NCBI GenBank assembly: GCA_036505615.1
Contig: DASXTB010000021.1
Coordinates: 1 to 25,342, forward strand
Origin: DASXTB01 sp036505615
Lineage (GTDB): Bacteria; Acidobacteriota; UBA6911; JACQSX01
Direction of reading: 5' to 3'
DNA: 25,342 bases
Positions within the stretch are counted from its first letter, which is position 1. The number at the start of each line of letters is the position of its first letter. The translations under genes and the position numbers were made by a program. Under the pieces are notes generated by a model that saw only the letters and a program-made list of their open reading frames with translations, was not told where the DNA came from and did no database searches. Below are positions 1 through 7,292 of this stretch, piece after piece.

Positions 1-541
1 GCCTTCTTTACTGCAGCCATCAAGTTCAGAAAACAAGGCGCTCTGTGGGGATTAAAGACCCTGCTTCACGTCTTCTGCAAGCCGGCCGTCGACGGCTGGC
101 GGGAAGCGATGAAATGCTGGAAGGTACTGCCAGATCCAAAGCCTCTAGCCGCAAATCCCTGAGCTGCCACTGCAGTAACCATTCCCCGGCATCCCAGGTG
201 ATGCAATCCTTCGACAACATTACAGCGCCTTCGTGATGCTACCCAGCATCTTGCAACGGCAATGACCCTAGAAACTTTCCCTCGGCGGTATTAACGCCCC
301 CTGAAGCCTCCACTCCAACGACTCGTCAAGGTCAAGCTGCAGCTAATAGCCTTACAAACCGGGAGTCTCCCTGAAATCCCCGTCATCCAATCTCCCGGAA
401 AAACACTACTCATCCGCAGCTAAAGTGCTGTTAACACGGAATTCGCTTTATTCGACTGTGACAGGCATCTCATTGAAGCCTTCATTGAAGCCTTTCATCT
501 GGTGCTCAGCATTTTTAGATGCGGACTTCATGTAGACAGCC
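1..541. other. No recognisable gene
   Basis: I see no gene here that I can support. Short open frames exist on both strands, but none resembles a known family and none has a convincing ribosome-binding site. A small direct repeat of tcattgaagcc lies near 472-492. The neighbouring ComM-like fragment suggests that this is decayed sequence. Confidence 0.5.
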
Positions 542-745
542 CTAGGGGAATTCGTGGGCGTTGGGCGATAGAACAAGTCCGTTCCGGCTTGCGATTGTTC
601 GGAACCCAGTTTCTCGAAGACAAACTTCCACATGAATGTCGATGCGATCCAGCAGCGGGCCGGAGATGTGGGAACGGTACTCAATCTGTGCCATCGAACA
701 GCGGCACTCCTTAAGATGATAGTCGCAGGAACATGTCTCAGTCTC
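542..745 (-). pseudogene. comM: Internal fragment of a ComM/YifB Mg-chelatase-like ATPase
   Basis: This minus-strand open frame runs from just after the glycosyltransferase stop to a TAG at 542-544. It contains ECRCS, then AQIEYRSHISGPLLDRIDI followed by HVEV. That is the well-known stretch of ComM/YifB proteins after the AAA+ core (cysteine-rich ECxC, then RISGPLLDRIDIHVEV). Intact ComM proteins are about 500 residues, while recognisable homology here covers only about 45 residues. The residues after HVEV (CLRETGFRTIASRNG and on) do not look like ComM, and the Walker A region is absent because the glycosyltransferase occupies the upstream DNA. I therefore read it as a remnant truncated at both ends and not expressed as ComM. 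The family match is strong; its status as a dead gene is an inference. Confidence 0.72.
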
Positions 746-1678
746 TCATTTCCCCGCGTCCGATTCGCTTAGCGTATTAAGGGATCCTGGAAGGGGCGGC
801 GCGGACTGAAGCGCTCCGTTCGGTCCTTCCCGTCCTCTCAACCATCGAGCTACCGCTTCGCCAAAGTCGGCCAACTCACGCACCGTTGCTTCACGCCCGC
901 GCTTGGAGTAGCCCTGGATCAGTACTTTTAGTTTCCGCTGCATTTCGTCAAAGGCCGCCTCGCGCCATTCCCGCCGCAAAGTCAGATCCAGAATGCGTGA
1001 ATAGAGAGCGCGGACACGCCATCGATCCATACCCCAGTATCTCCGAGAAAGCTGATCTTCATGGCCTCCAAATTTCATGATCAGCGGCTCTGTAACCAGC
1101 GACACTCTGTAGCGGGTAGAAAGGCGCAGCCACAATTCGTAATCCTCGCAGACCGCGTAAGATTCATCGAAGCCTCCCATATCATCGAAAACCGACCGAT
1201 GAACCATCGCCGAAGAAGGGCTAATGGCGCACAACGGAAGACAAGCTTCGAACACCCACCCTTCAGGCTTGTGATGCCTTTTTTTAGGATTGACCCTCCG
1301 CCCATGGCGAATCCAAATTTCCTCCGTATGGCAGATCTTGTCCTGCGTAGTACGCAGCCGGGCTAGCTGCCTCTCCAGCTTATGCGGCATCCAGACATCA
1401 TCCGAATCGAGAAATGCCAACAACTCTGCTTGCGCCATTTCGATCCCTAAATTGCGCGCAGCGCTCACTCCCCGGGGAGGGCTGCGGCGATACCGGAATC
1501 CCTTGTCTGGGGCATGACTCAGACACATCCTCTCTGTGTCATCCTGCGATCCATCATCGACAACAATCAGTTCCAGCGAGGAAAACGTCTGCCGCAGAAC
1601 AGACTCAATGGCCCGCGGTAGAAGCACGCTTCTGTCTTTGGTAGGGATGATTACTGAGACTGCGGGGGTGGGGATCAG
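746..1678 (-). CDS. Family 2 (GT-A) glycosyltransferase, 5' end altered
   Basis: A GT2-type enzyme that would transfer a sugar from a nucleotide-sugar donor, probably during polysaccharide or cell-surface glycan synthesis. The N-terminal SVIIPTKDRS strand, then VVDDGSQDDT, the DXD-like LAFLDSDDVW and an ED motif (CEDYELWLRL) follow the GT-A order. The first ATG, GTG or TTG in frame is the GTG at 1627, but starting there would delete SVIIPTKDRS. The frame stays open upstream to a TGA within the repeat at about 1700. The only candidates that keep the whole fold are non-standard, such as the CTG at 1678, which I used. No good ribosome-binding site precedes it. The short-word repeat at 1685-2046 begins right there, so the native start was probably replaced. 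Acceptor and pathway cannot be told. Function class is confident; expression is uncertain. Confidence 0.75.
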   Translation of the reverse strand: MIPTPAVSVIIPTKDRSVLLPRAIESVLRQTFSSLELIVVDDGSQDDTERMCLSHAPDKGFRYRRSPPRGVSAARNLGIEMAQAELLAFLDSDDVWMPHKLERQLARLRTTQDKICHTEEIWIRHGRRVNPKKRHHKPEGWVFEACLPLCAISPSSAMVHRSVFDDMGGFDESYAVCEDYELWLRLSTRYRVSLVTEPLIMKFGGHEDQLSRRYWGMDRWRVRALYSRILDLTLRREWREAAFDEMQRKLKVLIQGYSKRGREATVRELADFGEAVARWLRGREGPNGALQSAPPLPGSLNTLSESDAGK

Positions 1679-1684
1679 TTTTCT

Positions 1685-2046
1685 GTAGTCCGTAGTCAGT
1701 TGTCAGTAGTCCGTTGTCAGTGGTCAGTTGTCCGTCCGCCCCTGGTAGTGCGTAGTATCCGTCAGCCGATTGCTTGGCACTTGTTTATTCTGCTGATTCA
1801 GGTACTACTAAGCGTGATTCCTATTGCACCCCTCCAGGGTGCATGGCCTTGGGGTTTCGAAAACCGGGGGCGGCGCGCAAAAAACGCACTCTGCCCCCGG
1901 CTACTCTCTGTGACGCCTTCGGCGTCTCCCTCAATGTCCCGCCATAATTTTTGGTTGCGGCTCCCCCGCGCCAGGGACCGGTGAGCTGCAAGCACTAGCA
2001 GACCACGGACAACTGACCATGGACAACTGACAACAGACAACCGACT
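1685..2046. repeat. Short-word inverted repeat with REP-like core
   Basis: The left arm (about 1685-1764) is made of degenerate GTCAGT/AGTCCGT words. The right arm (about 1999-2046) carries the reverse complement (ACTGACAAC, GGACAACTGA). The core holds two REP-like hairpins: GCACCCctccaGGGTGC near 1827-1843, and GACGCCttcGGCGTC near 1912-1926 preceded by CCCCGGCTACTCTCTG. The latter resembles the CCGGCTATACTCTG words at the right end of the window. The element fills the gap between the HD-GYP/GGDEF gene, whose stop it overlaps, and the glycosyltransferase, whose start it appears to have disrupted. Open frames across it are repeat translations, not genes. Confidence 0.75.
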
Positions 2047-4531
2047 AAGCCGACGGGCGTCCCTCAAACGAAATCACTTTCCTCGGCTTAGACTTTATCT
2101 TGCGATTTGTCCGCCTCAGCTTATCAGCATACATGTGCTGGTCAGCCAGCGCGATCAGAGTTTGCGTATCCCGGCCATCATCGGGAAAGGTAGCACAACC
2201 AACGCTGATTCCAACCCGGACCGAGTAGCTATCTACAGCCAGGACGTGGGAGTCGACTGAATCCTGGATGCGCCGGATATTGTCTTCTGCCTGCAGGCGG
2301 TTGGCGCCCGACAGCACCGCGACAAACTCATCCCCAGCATAACGAACGCAGGTGTCAGACTTGCGCATCTGGTTACGCAGGATGTGGGATACTTCAACCA
2401 ACAACCGATCTCCCACTTGATGGCCGTACGTGTCGTTGACAGACTTAAACCTCTCCAAATCCATCACTAGAAGCGACACAGGATAGTTCAGCTTTTCTGC
2501 TCGCCGGAACTCTTGTTCCAGGAATAAATAAAGATAACGGGAATTGGGCAAACTGGTCAGCAGGTCGGTAAACGCGTCTTCCTGGGTCTCTTCGAATATC
2601 AGCGAGTTATTGATGGCCACCGCAGCCTGTCGACTGATGGTTTCCAACAGGCGTAAATGATCCTGCGTATAATTCTTTGCGAATTCCGAGTACAGAGTTA
2701 TCACTCCCACCAGATTTCCTTCGATGGAGAGCGGAACTGAAACGCAGCTCTTAAACTCATTCTGTAGTTGCCGCGAATCAGCAAAGTCGGCCGCCGGTGA
2801 AGCATTAAAAATCGCCTGGTTGTTGGCGCTCACCCAGCCGCTGACGCCTTCTCCTGTTGAAAAATGCAGCCTTTCGATGTGTTCGGCATGCCTGCCGGTC
2901 GCATAGAAACAGGTCAGCCCGTCACCCCCGCTGTCAACCAGGAAAATGCCGCAGGCGCGGTAGGGTACTATGTTCTGGATCTTGCTGGCGATGATCGCCA
3001 TTGTTTCCGCAACATTGAGCGACTTCCCGACATTTTGAGAAAGCTCGTAGATGGCCTGGATTTCCTTGTGCGTGGCCGCGATGTCGTGAAACACGGTAGC
3101 TTCAATGCGTCGCTTTCTATTGCCAGCATCGGTGGAAACGGAGTCCCCGATGCTCTTTAACACTGTCTCGGGAAGATTGGCCTCAGCCTGGCGGGCGCGG
3201 GTTTCCAGCAGTTCTATATTTTCCGCAAACAGCCGCACCAGCTCCGGGTCGTACGAAAGGCTCGCCTCCTTTTGAATATAGTCCAGGGCGATCTCGCGGC
3301 TCAGTTCCGCACGATAGGGGCGATCCGACCGGAGGGCGTCGTAGCAGTCCACAATGGAGAGTATGCGTGCCCCTAGAGGAATGCCTTCTCCTTTTAGGCC
3401 ATCAGGATACCCGCTTCCGTCCCATTTTTCGTGATGGTGTTTTACGGTGGGAACGACAGGAAAGGGGAAGTTCACGGCTCTTAGAATGTCTGCCCCCACA
3501 ATGGGGTGGATTTTCATTTTCTGAAATTCACTGGGAGTGAGAGCGGTAGGTTTGTTGAGAATATATTCAGGAATCGCCAGCTTGCCGACGTCGTGCAGCA
3601 ACGAAGCCGCCCTCAGGCCTTCAATCTCTCGCAAGTCTTTAATTCCGGCCAACTCGGCCAATCCTAAGGCAAGCGTCTGGACCCGCCGGACATGTCCGTG
3701 CGTGGTCTGGTCCTTGGCATCAATCGCCATGGCCAGCGAGCTGATCGTCGAATGGTAAAGCTCGTTCATTTCCTGGACGTGGTTCTTGGCCTCGGTAATC
3801 TTCTCCAGGTAAACCTTGTAGGTGAAATAAAACACCAGCACGATGGGAACTGCCACCGCCACAAAATAAACAATGTTCTTCTCATGCGGCAGGTACAGTA
3901 CCAGCGAGGCCACGGCCGCGCCGGCAAAGTTGGTCAGCGACGACCAGAGGAAGTTGCTCCGGAACAGTTCGATAAATGGGGCTTTCGTCACCAGAGAGAT
4001 AGCCAGAGCCACCGAACCACAATTCAGCAGGAACCACACCAAAGAAGCCACGCCCAGGCAGGCGAAAAGCTGCAACGCGTCTTGGGGCGTGCCCAACACC
4101 GGGTATTTCCCCTTGCTGTAAAAATAGTAAAAAAGCTTGGAGGCCAAAAACGTAGTAAGAGCCAGGCTTGAGAAATTAAAGAGGATCTTCAATAAATCGT
4201 TCTGCTTGCCGCGCAAGGCTCCAAGCAGAGTATCCAACGCCATGACAACGACTGCGACATAAGGTCCGTAAAGAAGAATCGCCGCGTAAATGAAGACATC
4301 CGAAAGAGTGAAAGTCAACGAGTGAACTTTCTCGCTAGGAGTTGGAAACTTGACTGGGAAAAATGCTCCCACTGAAGAGAGAACTGCCAGAAATATCCAT
4401 TCCCACACACCCCCCCGGATAACCTTATAGACGCACACGGCCAGGATGGCTGAACCAATCACATTGACGGAGTAAATGTACAACTTGGCGTTGGCGCTGA
4501 GAGGAGGAGGGGTCTCTTGTTTCGGTACCAT
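2045..4531 (-). CDS. Membrane HD-GYP, GAF and GGDEF cyclic-di-GMP enzyme
   Basis: An 828-residue protein expected to turn over cyclic-di-GMP at the inner membrane. Residues 17-245 hold about seven hydrophobic segments, forming a sensor or anchor region I cannot assign to a named MASE family. The HD-GYP phosphodiesterase domain (about 255-445) has HD at 313-314, HHH at 365-367 and DGSGYPDG around 371-378, so the metal ligands look intact. A GAF domain spans about 490-645. The C-terminal GGDEF domain (about 652-810) has AGDEF at 732-736, an accepted active variant. Five residues upstream lies RKSD (723-726), a textbook RxxD inhibitory site. Both opposing activities could therefore be real. The gene lies just after an intrinsic terminator and is the next gene downstream of the riboswitch-led protease unit. 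The ribosome-binding site is weak (AGGG, 11 nt before ATG), and I see no clear promoter. Confidence 0.93.
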   Translation of the reverse strand: MVPKQETPPPLSANAKLYIYSVNVIGSAILAVCVYKVIRGGVWEWIFLAVLSSVGAFFPVKFPTPSEKVHSLTFTLSDVFIYAAILLYGPYVAVVVMALDTLLGALRGKQNDLLKILFNFSSLALTTFLASKLFYYFYSKGKYPVLGTPQDALQLFACLGVASLVWFLLNCGSVALAISLVTKAPFIELFRSNFLWSSLTNFAGAAVASLVLYLPHEKNIVYFVAVAVPIVLVFYFTYKVYLEKITEAKNHVQEMNELYHSTISSLAMAIDAKDQTTHGHVRRVQTLALGLAELAGIKDLREIEGLRAASLLHDVGKLAIPEYILNKPTALTPSEFQKMKIHPIVGADILRAVNFPFPVVPTVKHHHEKWDGSGYPDGLKGEGIPLGARILSIVDCYDALRSDRPYRAELSREIALDYIQKEASLSYDPELVRLFAENIELLETRARQAEANLPETVLKSIGDSVSTDAGNRKRRIEATVFHDIAATHKEIQAIYELSQNVGKSLNVAETMAIIASKIQNIVPYRACGIFLVDSGGDGLTCFYATGRHAEHIERLHFSTGEGVSGWVSANNQAIFNASPAADFADSRQLQNEFKSCVSVPLSIEGNLVGVITLYSEFAKNYTQDHLRLLETISRQAAVAINNSLIFEETQEDAFTDLLTSLPNSRYLYLFLEQEFRRAEKLNYPVSLLVMDLERFKSVNDTYGHQVGDRLLVEVSHILRNQMRKSDTCVRYAGDEFVAVLSGANRLQAEDNIRRIQDSVDSHVLAVDSYSVRVGISVGCATFPDDGRDTQTLIALADQHMYADKLRRTNRKIKSKPRKVISFEGRPSA

Positions 4532-4583
4532 AACTAAAAGAACCCTAGACTCTGGGTGAACAGGTAGATCAATTGTTTAGCGC

Positions 4584-4616
4584 AATAAAAAGGGGAATGC
4601 GCTAAAGCATTCCCCC
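4584..4616 (-). terminator. Intrinsic terminator after the protease and micropeptide unit
   Basis: A perfect 9-bp stem (GGGGAATGC at 4592-4600 with GCATTCCCC at 4607-4615, 6-nt loop) is followed on the minus strand by TTTTTATT. It lies after the three micropeptide frames and about 50 bp before the HD-GYP/GGDEF start. It should end the protease transcript and separate the two genes. Confidence 0.85.
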
Positions 4617-4842
4617 TAATTTCTGATCAACAGTTCTCAGGGTAAAAACGAGTGCGCCCTGATTTTTAACAAATTGATAAGGTCAGTAAGCGTCCTTAAT
4701 CTTACTCCTCGAAGCCGGAGCAGTCATCAACTTTTTATAAAATTGACCTCCTTCTCAGGGAAATACCACCCGGCGGGGAGGAGATCACAACTCTGCGATC
4801 TCCCTGCTCGATTCAAGATGAGCCTGGTCTTCCCGTAAGTTG
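4617..4842 (-). other. Structured 3' untranslated segment
   Basis: No convincing gene lies here. On the minus strand there is a 7-bp perfect hairpin (GGAGATC at 4797-4803 with GATCTCC at 4780-4786). A strong AAGGAGG follows at 4747-4753, with no start codon at normal spacing. A 14-codon frame (ATG at 4725-4727, stop at 4683) begins 19 nt after it and does not carry the YWT motif. A CAGGG/CCCTG hairpin spans about 4637-4661. The role of this stretch is unknown. Confidence 0.4.
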
Positions 4843-4872
4843 CTAGTTGGTCCAATAAACGATGCTATTCAT
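4843..4872 (-). CDS. Micropeptide 3, MNSIVYWTN
   Basis: A nine-codon frame: ATG at 4870-4872, stop TAG at 4843-4845, with AAGGA 3-4 nt upstream of the ATG. It encodes MNSIVYWTN. The IVYWTN core matches micropeptides 1 and 2 and is one step from the SVMWTN/SVMWTS hexapeptide of the protease encoded just upstream. It has no signal sequence and is too short to fold alone. Function is unknown. It could be a real product, a regulatory decoy frame or a relic of the protease repeat. The intact start, stop and ribosome-binding sequence repeated in three copies favour translation. Confidence 0.5.
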   Translation of the reverse strand: MNSIVYWTN

Positions 4873-4969
4873 GTGTCCTTTTCGTGGCTGACCGCTCTCC
4901 AGGGTCATAGTCAAAGATTGAAATCCCATAGAGGATCGGTAGAACGGGCAGCGTTCACCCCGGCACCTT

Positions 4970-5020
4970 CTAATTTGTCCAATAAACAATACTTGTCCAA
5001 TAAACGATCTGATTTCTCAT
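4970..5020 (-). CDS. Micropeptide 2, tandem IVYWT peptide
   Basis: A 16-codon frame: ATG at 5018-5020, stop TAG at 4970-4972, with GAGGA about 6 nt upstream of the ATG. It encodes MRNQIVYWTSIVYWTN, two tandem hexapeptides IVYWTS and IVYWTN made by an 18-bp direct repeat. This is the same 6-residue period as the protease C-terminus. The two copies use ATC and ATT for isoleucine, a synonymous difference. The start region (ATG, two codons, CAG ATC GTT TAT TGG) aligns with micropeptide 1 codon for codon. Function is unknown. Confidence 0.55.
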   Translation of the reverse strand: MRNQIVYWTSIVYWTN

Positions 5021-5089
5021 TTTTTTCCTCTTCTTTAGCCCATTTAAGCCCTTGACGTCTCTAGGCCTTAACCCTTTAACGTCATGCCA

Positions 5090-5122
5090 TCAGTCCGTCC
5101 AATAAACGATCTGAGTATTCAT
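5090..5122 (-). CDS. Micropeptide 1, MNTQIVYWTD
   Basis: A ten-codon frame: ATG at 5120-5122, stop TGA at 5090-5092. It starts only 9 nt after the protease stop. Its likely ribosome-binding sequence (TAGGGG, 6 nt before the ATG) overlaps the protease stop codon, so translational coupling is plausible. The product MNTQIVYWTD shares QIVYWT with micropeptide 2 and IVYWT with micropeptide 3, and resembles the SVMWT motif of the protease. Across the copies threonine is encoded by ACG, ACA and ACC, which fits selection on the peptide. Function is unknown. Confidence 0.55.
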   Translation of the reverse strand: MNTQIVYWTD

Positions 5123-5131
5123 TTTTTGCCC

Positions 5132-7108
5132 CTAAGCGAACGTCCCATTGAGAATTGACGTCCACATAACGGAATTAGTCCACATTACCGAATTGGTCCA
5201 CATGACTGAACTGGTCCACATGACCGAACTGGTCCACATAACCGAACTAGTCCAGAAGGTCCTGGCCGACTGAAGCCCGGTCTGCGACAGAATATTGAGT
5301 AACTCATCCCAGGTAGTCTGGCTGGTCCACATAACCGAATTGGTCCACATCACTGAACTGGTCCACATAACCGAACTGGTCCACATGACCGAACTGGTCC
5401 ACATGACCGAATTAGACCAGGCCAACCCGCCGCCCCAGATCGAGCCGCTTGCGAAGGCCGGCTGGTACAACTGGATCAAATCGTCTTTCCAGACGCTGCC
5501 GCTGGTCCACATGACCGAACTTGCCCAGTTAACGCCGTTACCCCAGACGGTCGGGCCGCCGGAAGCGATGTTTTCACCTTTTACGATTGCATTTCCCGCG
5601 ATCAGCGCTTCGCCCCACAACACTGTCTCGCCGCCGATGTAGGAGACGGGACTAGTCGCTCCAACGGCGATGATCCGGTCTCCTGCGCTGCGTGAATTGA
5701 GATCGAGCGTGATCAATTTAGCAAGCCGGGCCGCCCCTTCCGCATTCAAGAGACCGTTTCCTTGAGTGAATAGATTGGGCGCGGTCATTTTCTCGGCCGT
5801 ATAGCTGACCACGGCCCGCGCCAGGTTCGGATTAATCCCGGAATTTGCGTCCAGCATCAAAGCAAACGCTCCAGAAACGACGGCCGTAGCCATCGACGTT
5901 CCGCTCAACGAGATGAATTTGTTGTCTTGGGAGACAAGCTCGGGAAAGTGGGTAGCCAGGTAGGAATTCTGAGCGTTTATGGAAGCGATCCGGTGGCCGG
6001 GGGCAACGATGTCGGGCTTTGCCAGAAGGTTTGGGTGAGTGGGTCCGACAGAACTGAATTTGGCCACCTCATCATCGGAGCGCTGTACTGTTCCATTGGA
6101 CTTGGTCGCCCCGACGGCAATAACTAGGGGGTTATAAGCCGGACTGTTGATTCCCCCGATCACGGTGTACCCATTCTCGTATCCGTTATTGCCGGCAGCA
6201 GCCACCACGATCATCCCGGCCTCAACCGCTCGCTGTGCCGCAAGCGAGAGCGGGTTGGTCGTATAGCTTTCCGTCGGGGGCGCCCCAGCTGAGAGATTAA
6301 TGATTCGGATGCCATACTGCTTTTGGTTCCTGATGCACCAGTTGAAGGCATCGATAACGTCGCTGGCACGGCCTGAACCGTCGTCTCCAATGGCCTTGAG
6401 AGCGATCAGTTCCGCATCTGGAGCCATTCCGCTAAATCCGGCACTGGATCCTTTAAGATTGGCTGCAATGATCCCGGCCACATGAGATCCATGGCCATAC
6501 TTATCTTTATTGCGATTCTCCGGATCCGGACGTGTAAAGTCCTCCGCAACCTTGATTTGAAGTCCAAAGCGAGTGTCGACACCGCTGTCGATCACTGCCA
6601 CTGCGACGCCCTTGCCGGTAAGTCCCAGCGCTGACTGAGCCTGGTCTGCTCCGGTCGTCTGAACCGTCAGGCTTGGGTCAAAATCAGCATTTACCCTGAC
6701 AATAGCGTCCGAGGAGATTCGAACAACACCCTGTTGATGCGCTAGATCAATCAGCCTTTCCAGAGGCACCTCTATGGCAAGCGCGTCGATGATCGGCAGG
6801 TGTTTGAAAGCGCGGCCGCCCATGGATTCAATGAACAACTCACGCTCCCGAGACCGCATTTCTCGATCGGTATCTGCCATCCGCGGATTGTTTTCGAATT
6901 GAACGATGACCTGGACGGTTCGATGCGTATCTCCGCTGCGCACACCGGCAACCAAGTCGACCAGAACTTCTGGCGACAAACGCCGCTCGATGAGAGTTTG
7001 GGGATCTTCGCCCGCCGACCGACCCGCGAATGCGGAGGCACTCAGGCTTGCAACTGCGAAAACAACGGCGCTCCAGAAAAGGCACGTACTACGTGTCGTG
7101 CGCGCCAT
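5132..7108 (-). CDS. Secreted subtilisin-like (S8) serine protease with SVMWT repeats
   Basis: A 658-residue subtilase. Residues 1-28 are a signal peptide (hydrophobic core, ASAFA before the likely cleavage site). Residues about 63-140 look like an inhibitor I9-type propeptide. The catalytic domain (about 160-465) has Asp174 (AVIDSGVDT), His206 (HGSHVAG), an oxyanion Asn at 307 or 308 (AAAGNNG) and Ser405 (SGTSMA), so it should be active outside the cytoplasm. After residue 490 comes a Trp-rich tail with WGxG words and eleven SVMWT motifs in all, ten of them in two blocks at 565-596 and 621-651. ATG 7108 is preceded by GGAGG at 9 nt. The long leader carries one clear and one possible cyclic-di-GMP aptamer, so expression is probably cyclic-di-GMP dependent. 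Three micropeptide frames with a related motif follow. Substrate is unknown. Confidence 0.95.
   Translation of the reverse strand: MARTTRSTCLFWSAVVFAVASLSASAFAGRSAGEDPQTLIERRLSPEVLVDLVAGVRSGDTHRTVQVIVQFENNPRMADTDREMRSRERELFIESMGGRAFKHLPIIDALAIEVPLERLIDLAHQQGVVRISSDAIVRVNADFDPSLTVQTTGADQAQSALGLTGKGVAVAVIDSGVDTRFGLQIKVAEDFTRPDPENRNKDKYGHGSHVAGIIAANLKGSSAGFSGMAPDAELIALKAIGDDGSGRASDVIDAFNWCIRNQKQYGIRIINLSAGAPPTESYTTNPLSLAAQRAVEAGMIVVAAAGNNGYENGYTVIGGINSPAYNPLVIAVGATKSNGTVQRSDDEVAKFSSVGPTHPNLLAKPDIVAPGHRIASINAQNSYLATHFPELVSQDNKFISLSGTSMATAVVSGAFALMLDANSGINPNLARAVVSYTAEKMTAPNLFTQGNGLLNAEGAARLAKLITLDLNSRSAGDRIIAVGATSPVSYIGGETVLWGEALIAGNAIVKGENIASGGPTVWGNGVNWASSVMWTSGSVWKDDLIQLYQPAFASGSIWGGGLAWSNSVMWTSSVMWTSSVMWTSSVMWTNSVMWTSQTTWDELLNILSQTGLQSARTFWTSSVMWTSSVMWTSSVMWTNSVMWTNSVMWTSILNGTFA
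5156..5248 (-). repeat. 18-bp coding repeat, distal block
   Basis: Five tandem copies of an 18-bp unit encode SVMWT followed by S or N plus S (protease residues 621-651). The copies are near identical at DNA level (GTTATGTGGACC core with wobble changes), so copy number can change by slippage without breaking frame. Confidence 0.9.
5321..5416 (-). repeat. 18-bp coding repeat, proximal block
   Basis: Five further tandem copies of the same 18-bp unit (protease residues 565-596) are separated from the distal block by 24 non-repeat residues (QTTWDELLNILSQTG and on). A single isolated SVMWTS occurs earlier, at residues 531-536. Confidence 0.9.
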
Positions 7109-7116
7109 TTACTAAA

Positions 7117-7125
7117 TCCTCCAGG
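7117..7125 (-). promoter_or_regulatory. Protease ribosome-binding site with a possible riboswitch partner
   Basis: The segment CCTGGAGGA holds the Shine-Dalgarno sequence of the protease. It can pair with TCCTCAGG at 7213-7220, in the P3 loop and stem of the proximal aptamer (8 pairs with one bulged G). Such pairing would compete with the P3 stem, so it could couple ligand binding to translation. The pairing is seen; the mechanism is inferred. Confidence 0.4.
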
Positions 7126-7146
7126 TGGAACTCTTTAGGAATTTAT

Positions 7147-7168
7147 GGTGTGCGATGGCCGCAGCACC
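7147..7168 (-). promoter_or_regulatory. Leader hairpin between aptamer and start
   Basis: GGTG-c-TGCG pairs with CGCA-CACC around a 5-nt GCCAT loop: eight pairs with one bulge. No U-run follows, so it is not an intrinsic terminator. It may be part of the expression platform or a spacer. Confidence 0.45.
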
Positions 7169-7190
7169 GCCGATAGCAAACAAACGCACT

Positions 7191-7288
7191 TCGGCAGCTT
7201 CGGCGGCCCTGTCCTGAGGAGGGAGTTAGGCCCTAAGCTTTGCGTGCCCACTCTTTCGAATGGGGTTGCCCTTTTCGGTGATGCCCCC
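7191..7288 (-). ncRNA. Cyclic-di-GMP-I (GEMM-I) riboswitch, proximal aptamer
   Basis: On the minus strand, AAAAGGGCAAC is followed by a P2 hairpin CCCATTC-GAAA-GAGTGGG, then CACGCAAAGC. A P3 with CCTAAC facing ACAGG, a tetraloop-receptor-like pair, comes next, and TGCCGA closes P1 by pairing with GGCA. The P2 sequence and the CGCAAAGC joint match the Vibrio cholerae Vc2 aptamer almost base for base. The positions equivalent to Vc2 A18, G20 and A47 are A, G and A. G20 is the residue that favours cyclic-di-GMP over the cGAMP-preferring variants, which carry A. It sits in the leader of the S8 protease gene, about 80 nt before its start. Confidence 0.85.
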
Positions 7289-7292
7289 TAAG

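Noticed and set aside
1700..2067. Open frames over the spacer between the glycosyltransferase and HD-GYP genes
   Set aside because: Their residues (repeated SVVR and WSVV words) are translations of the short-word repeat.
4683..4727. Fourth small frame MTAPASRSKIKDAY after a strong AAGGAGG
   Set aside because: The spacing from AAGGAGG to the ATG is 19 nt, far too long, and the peptide has no YWT motif. I mention it only within the 3' segment entry.
5156..5416. CRISPR array
   Set aside because: The repeats are 18-bp tandem coding units without spacers and stay in frame in the protease; no cas genes are nearby.
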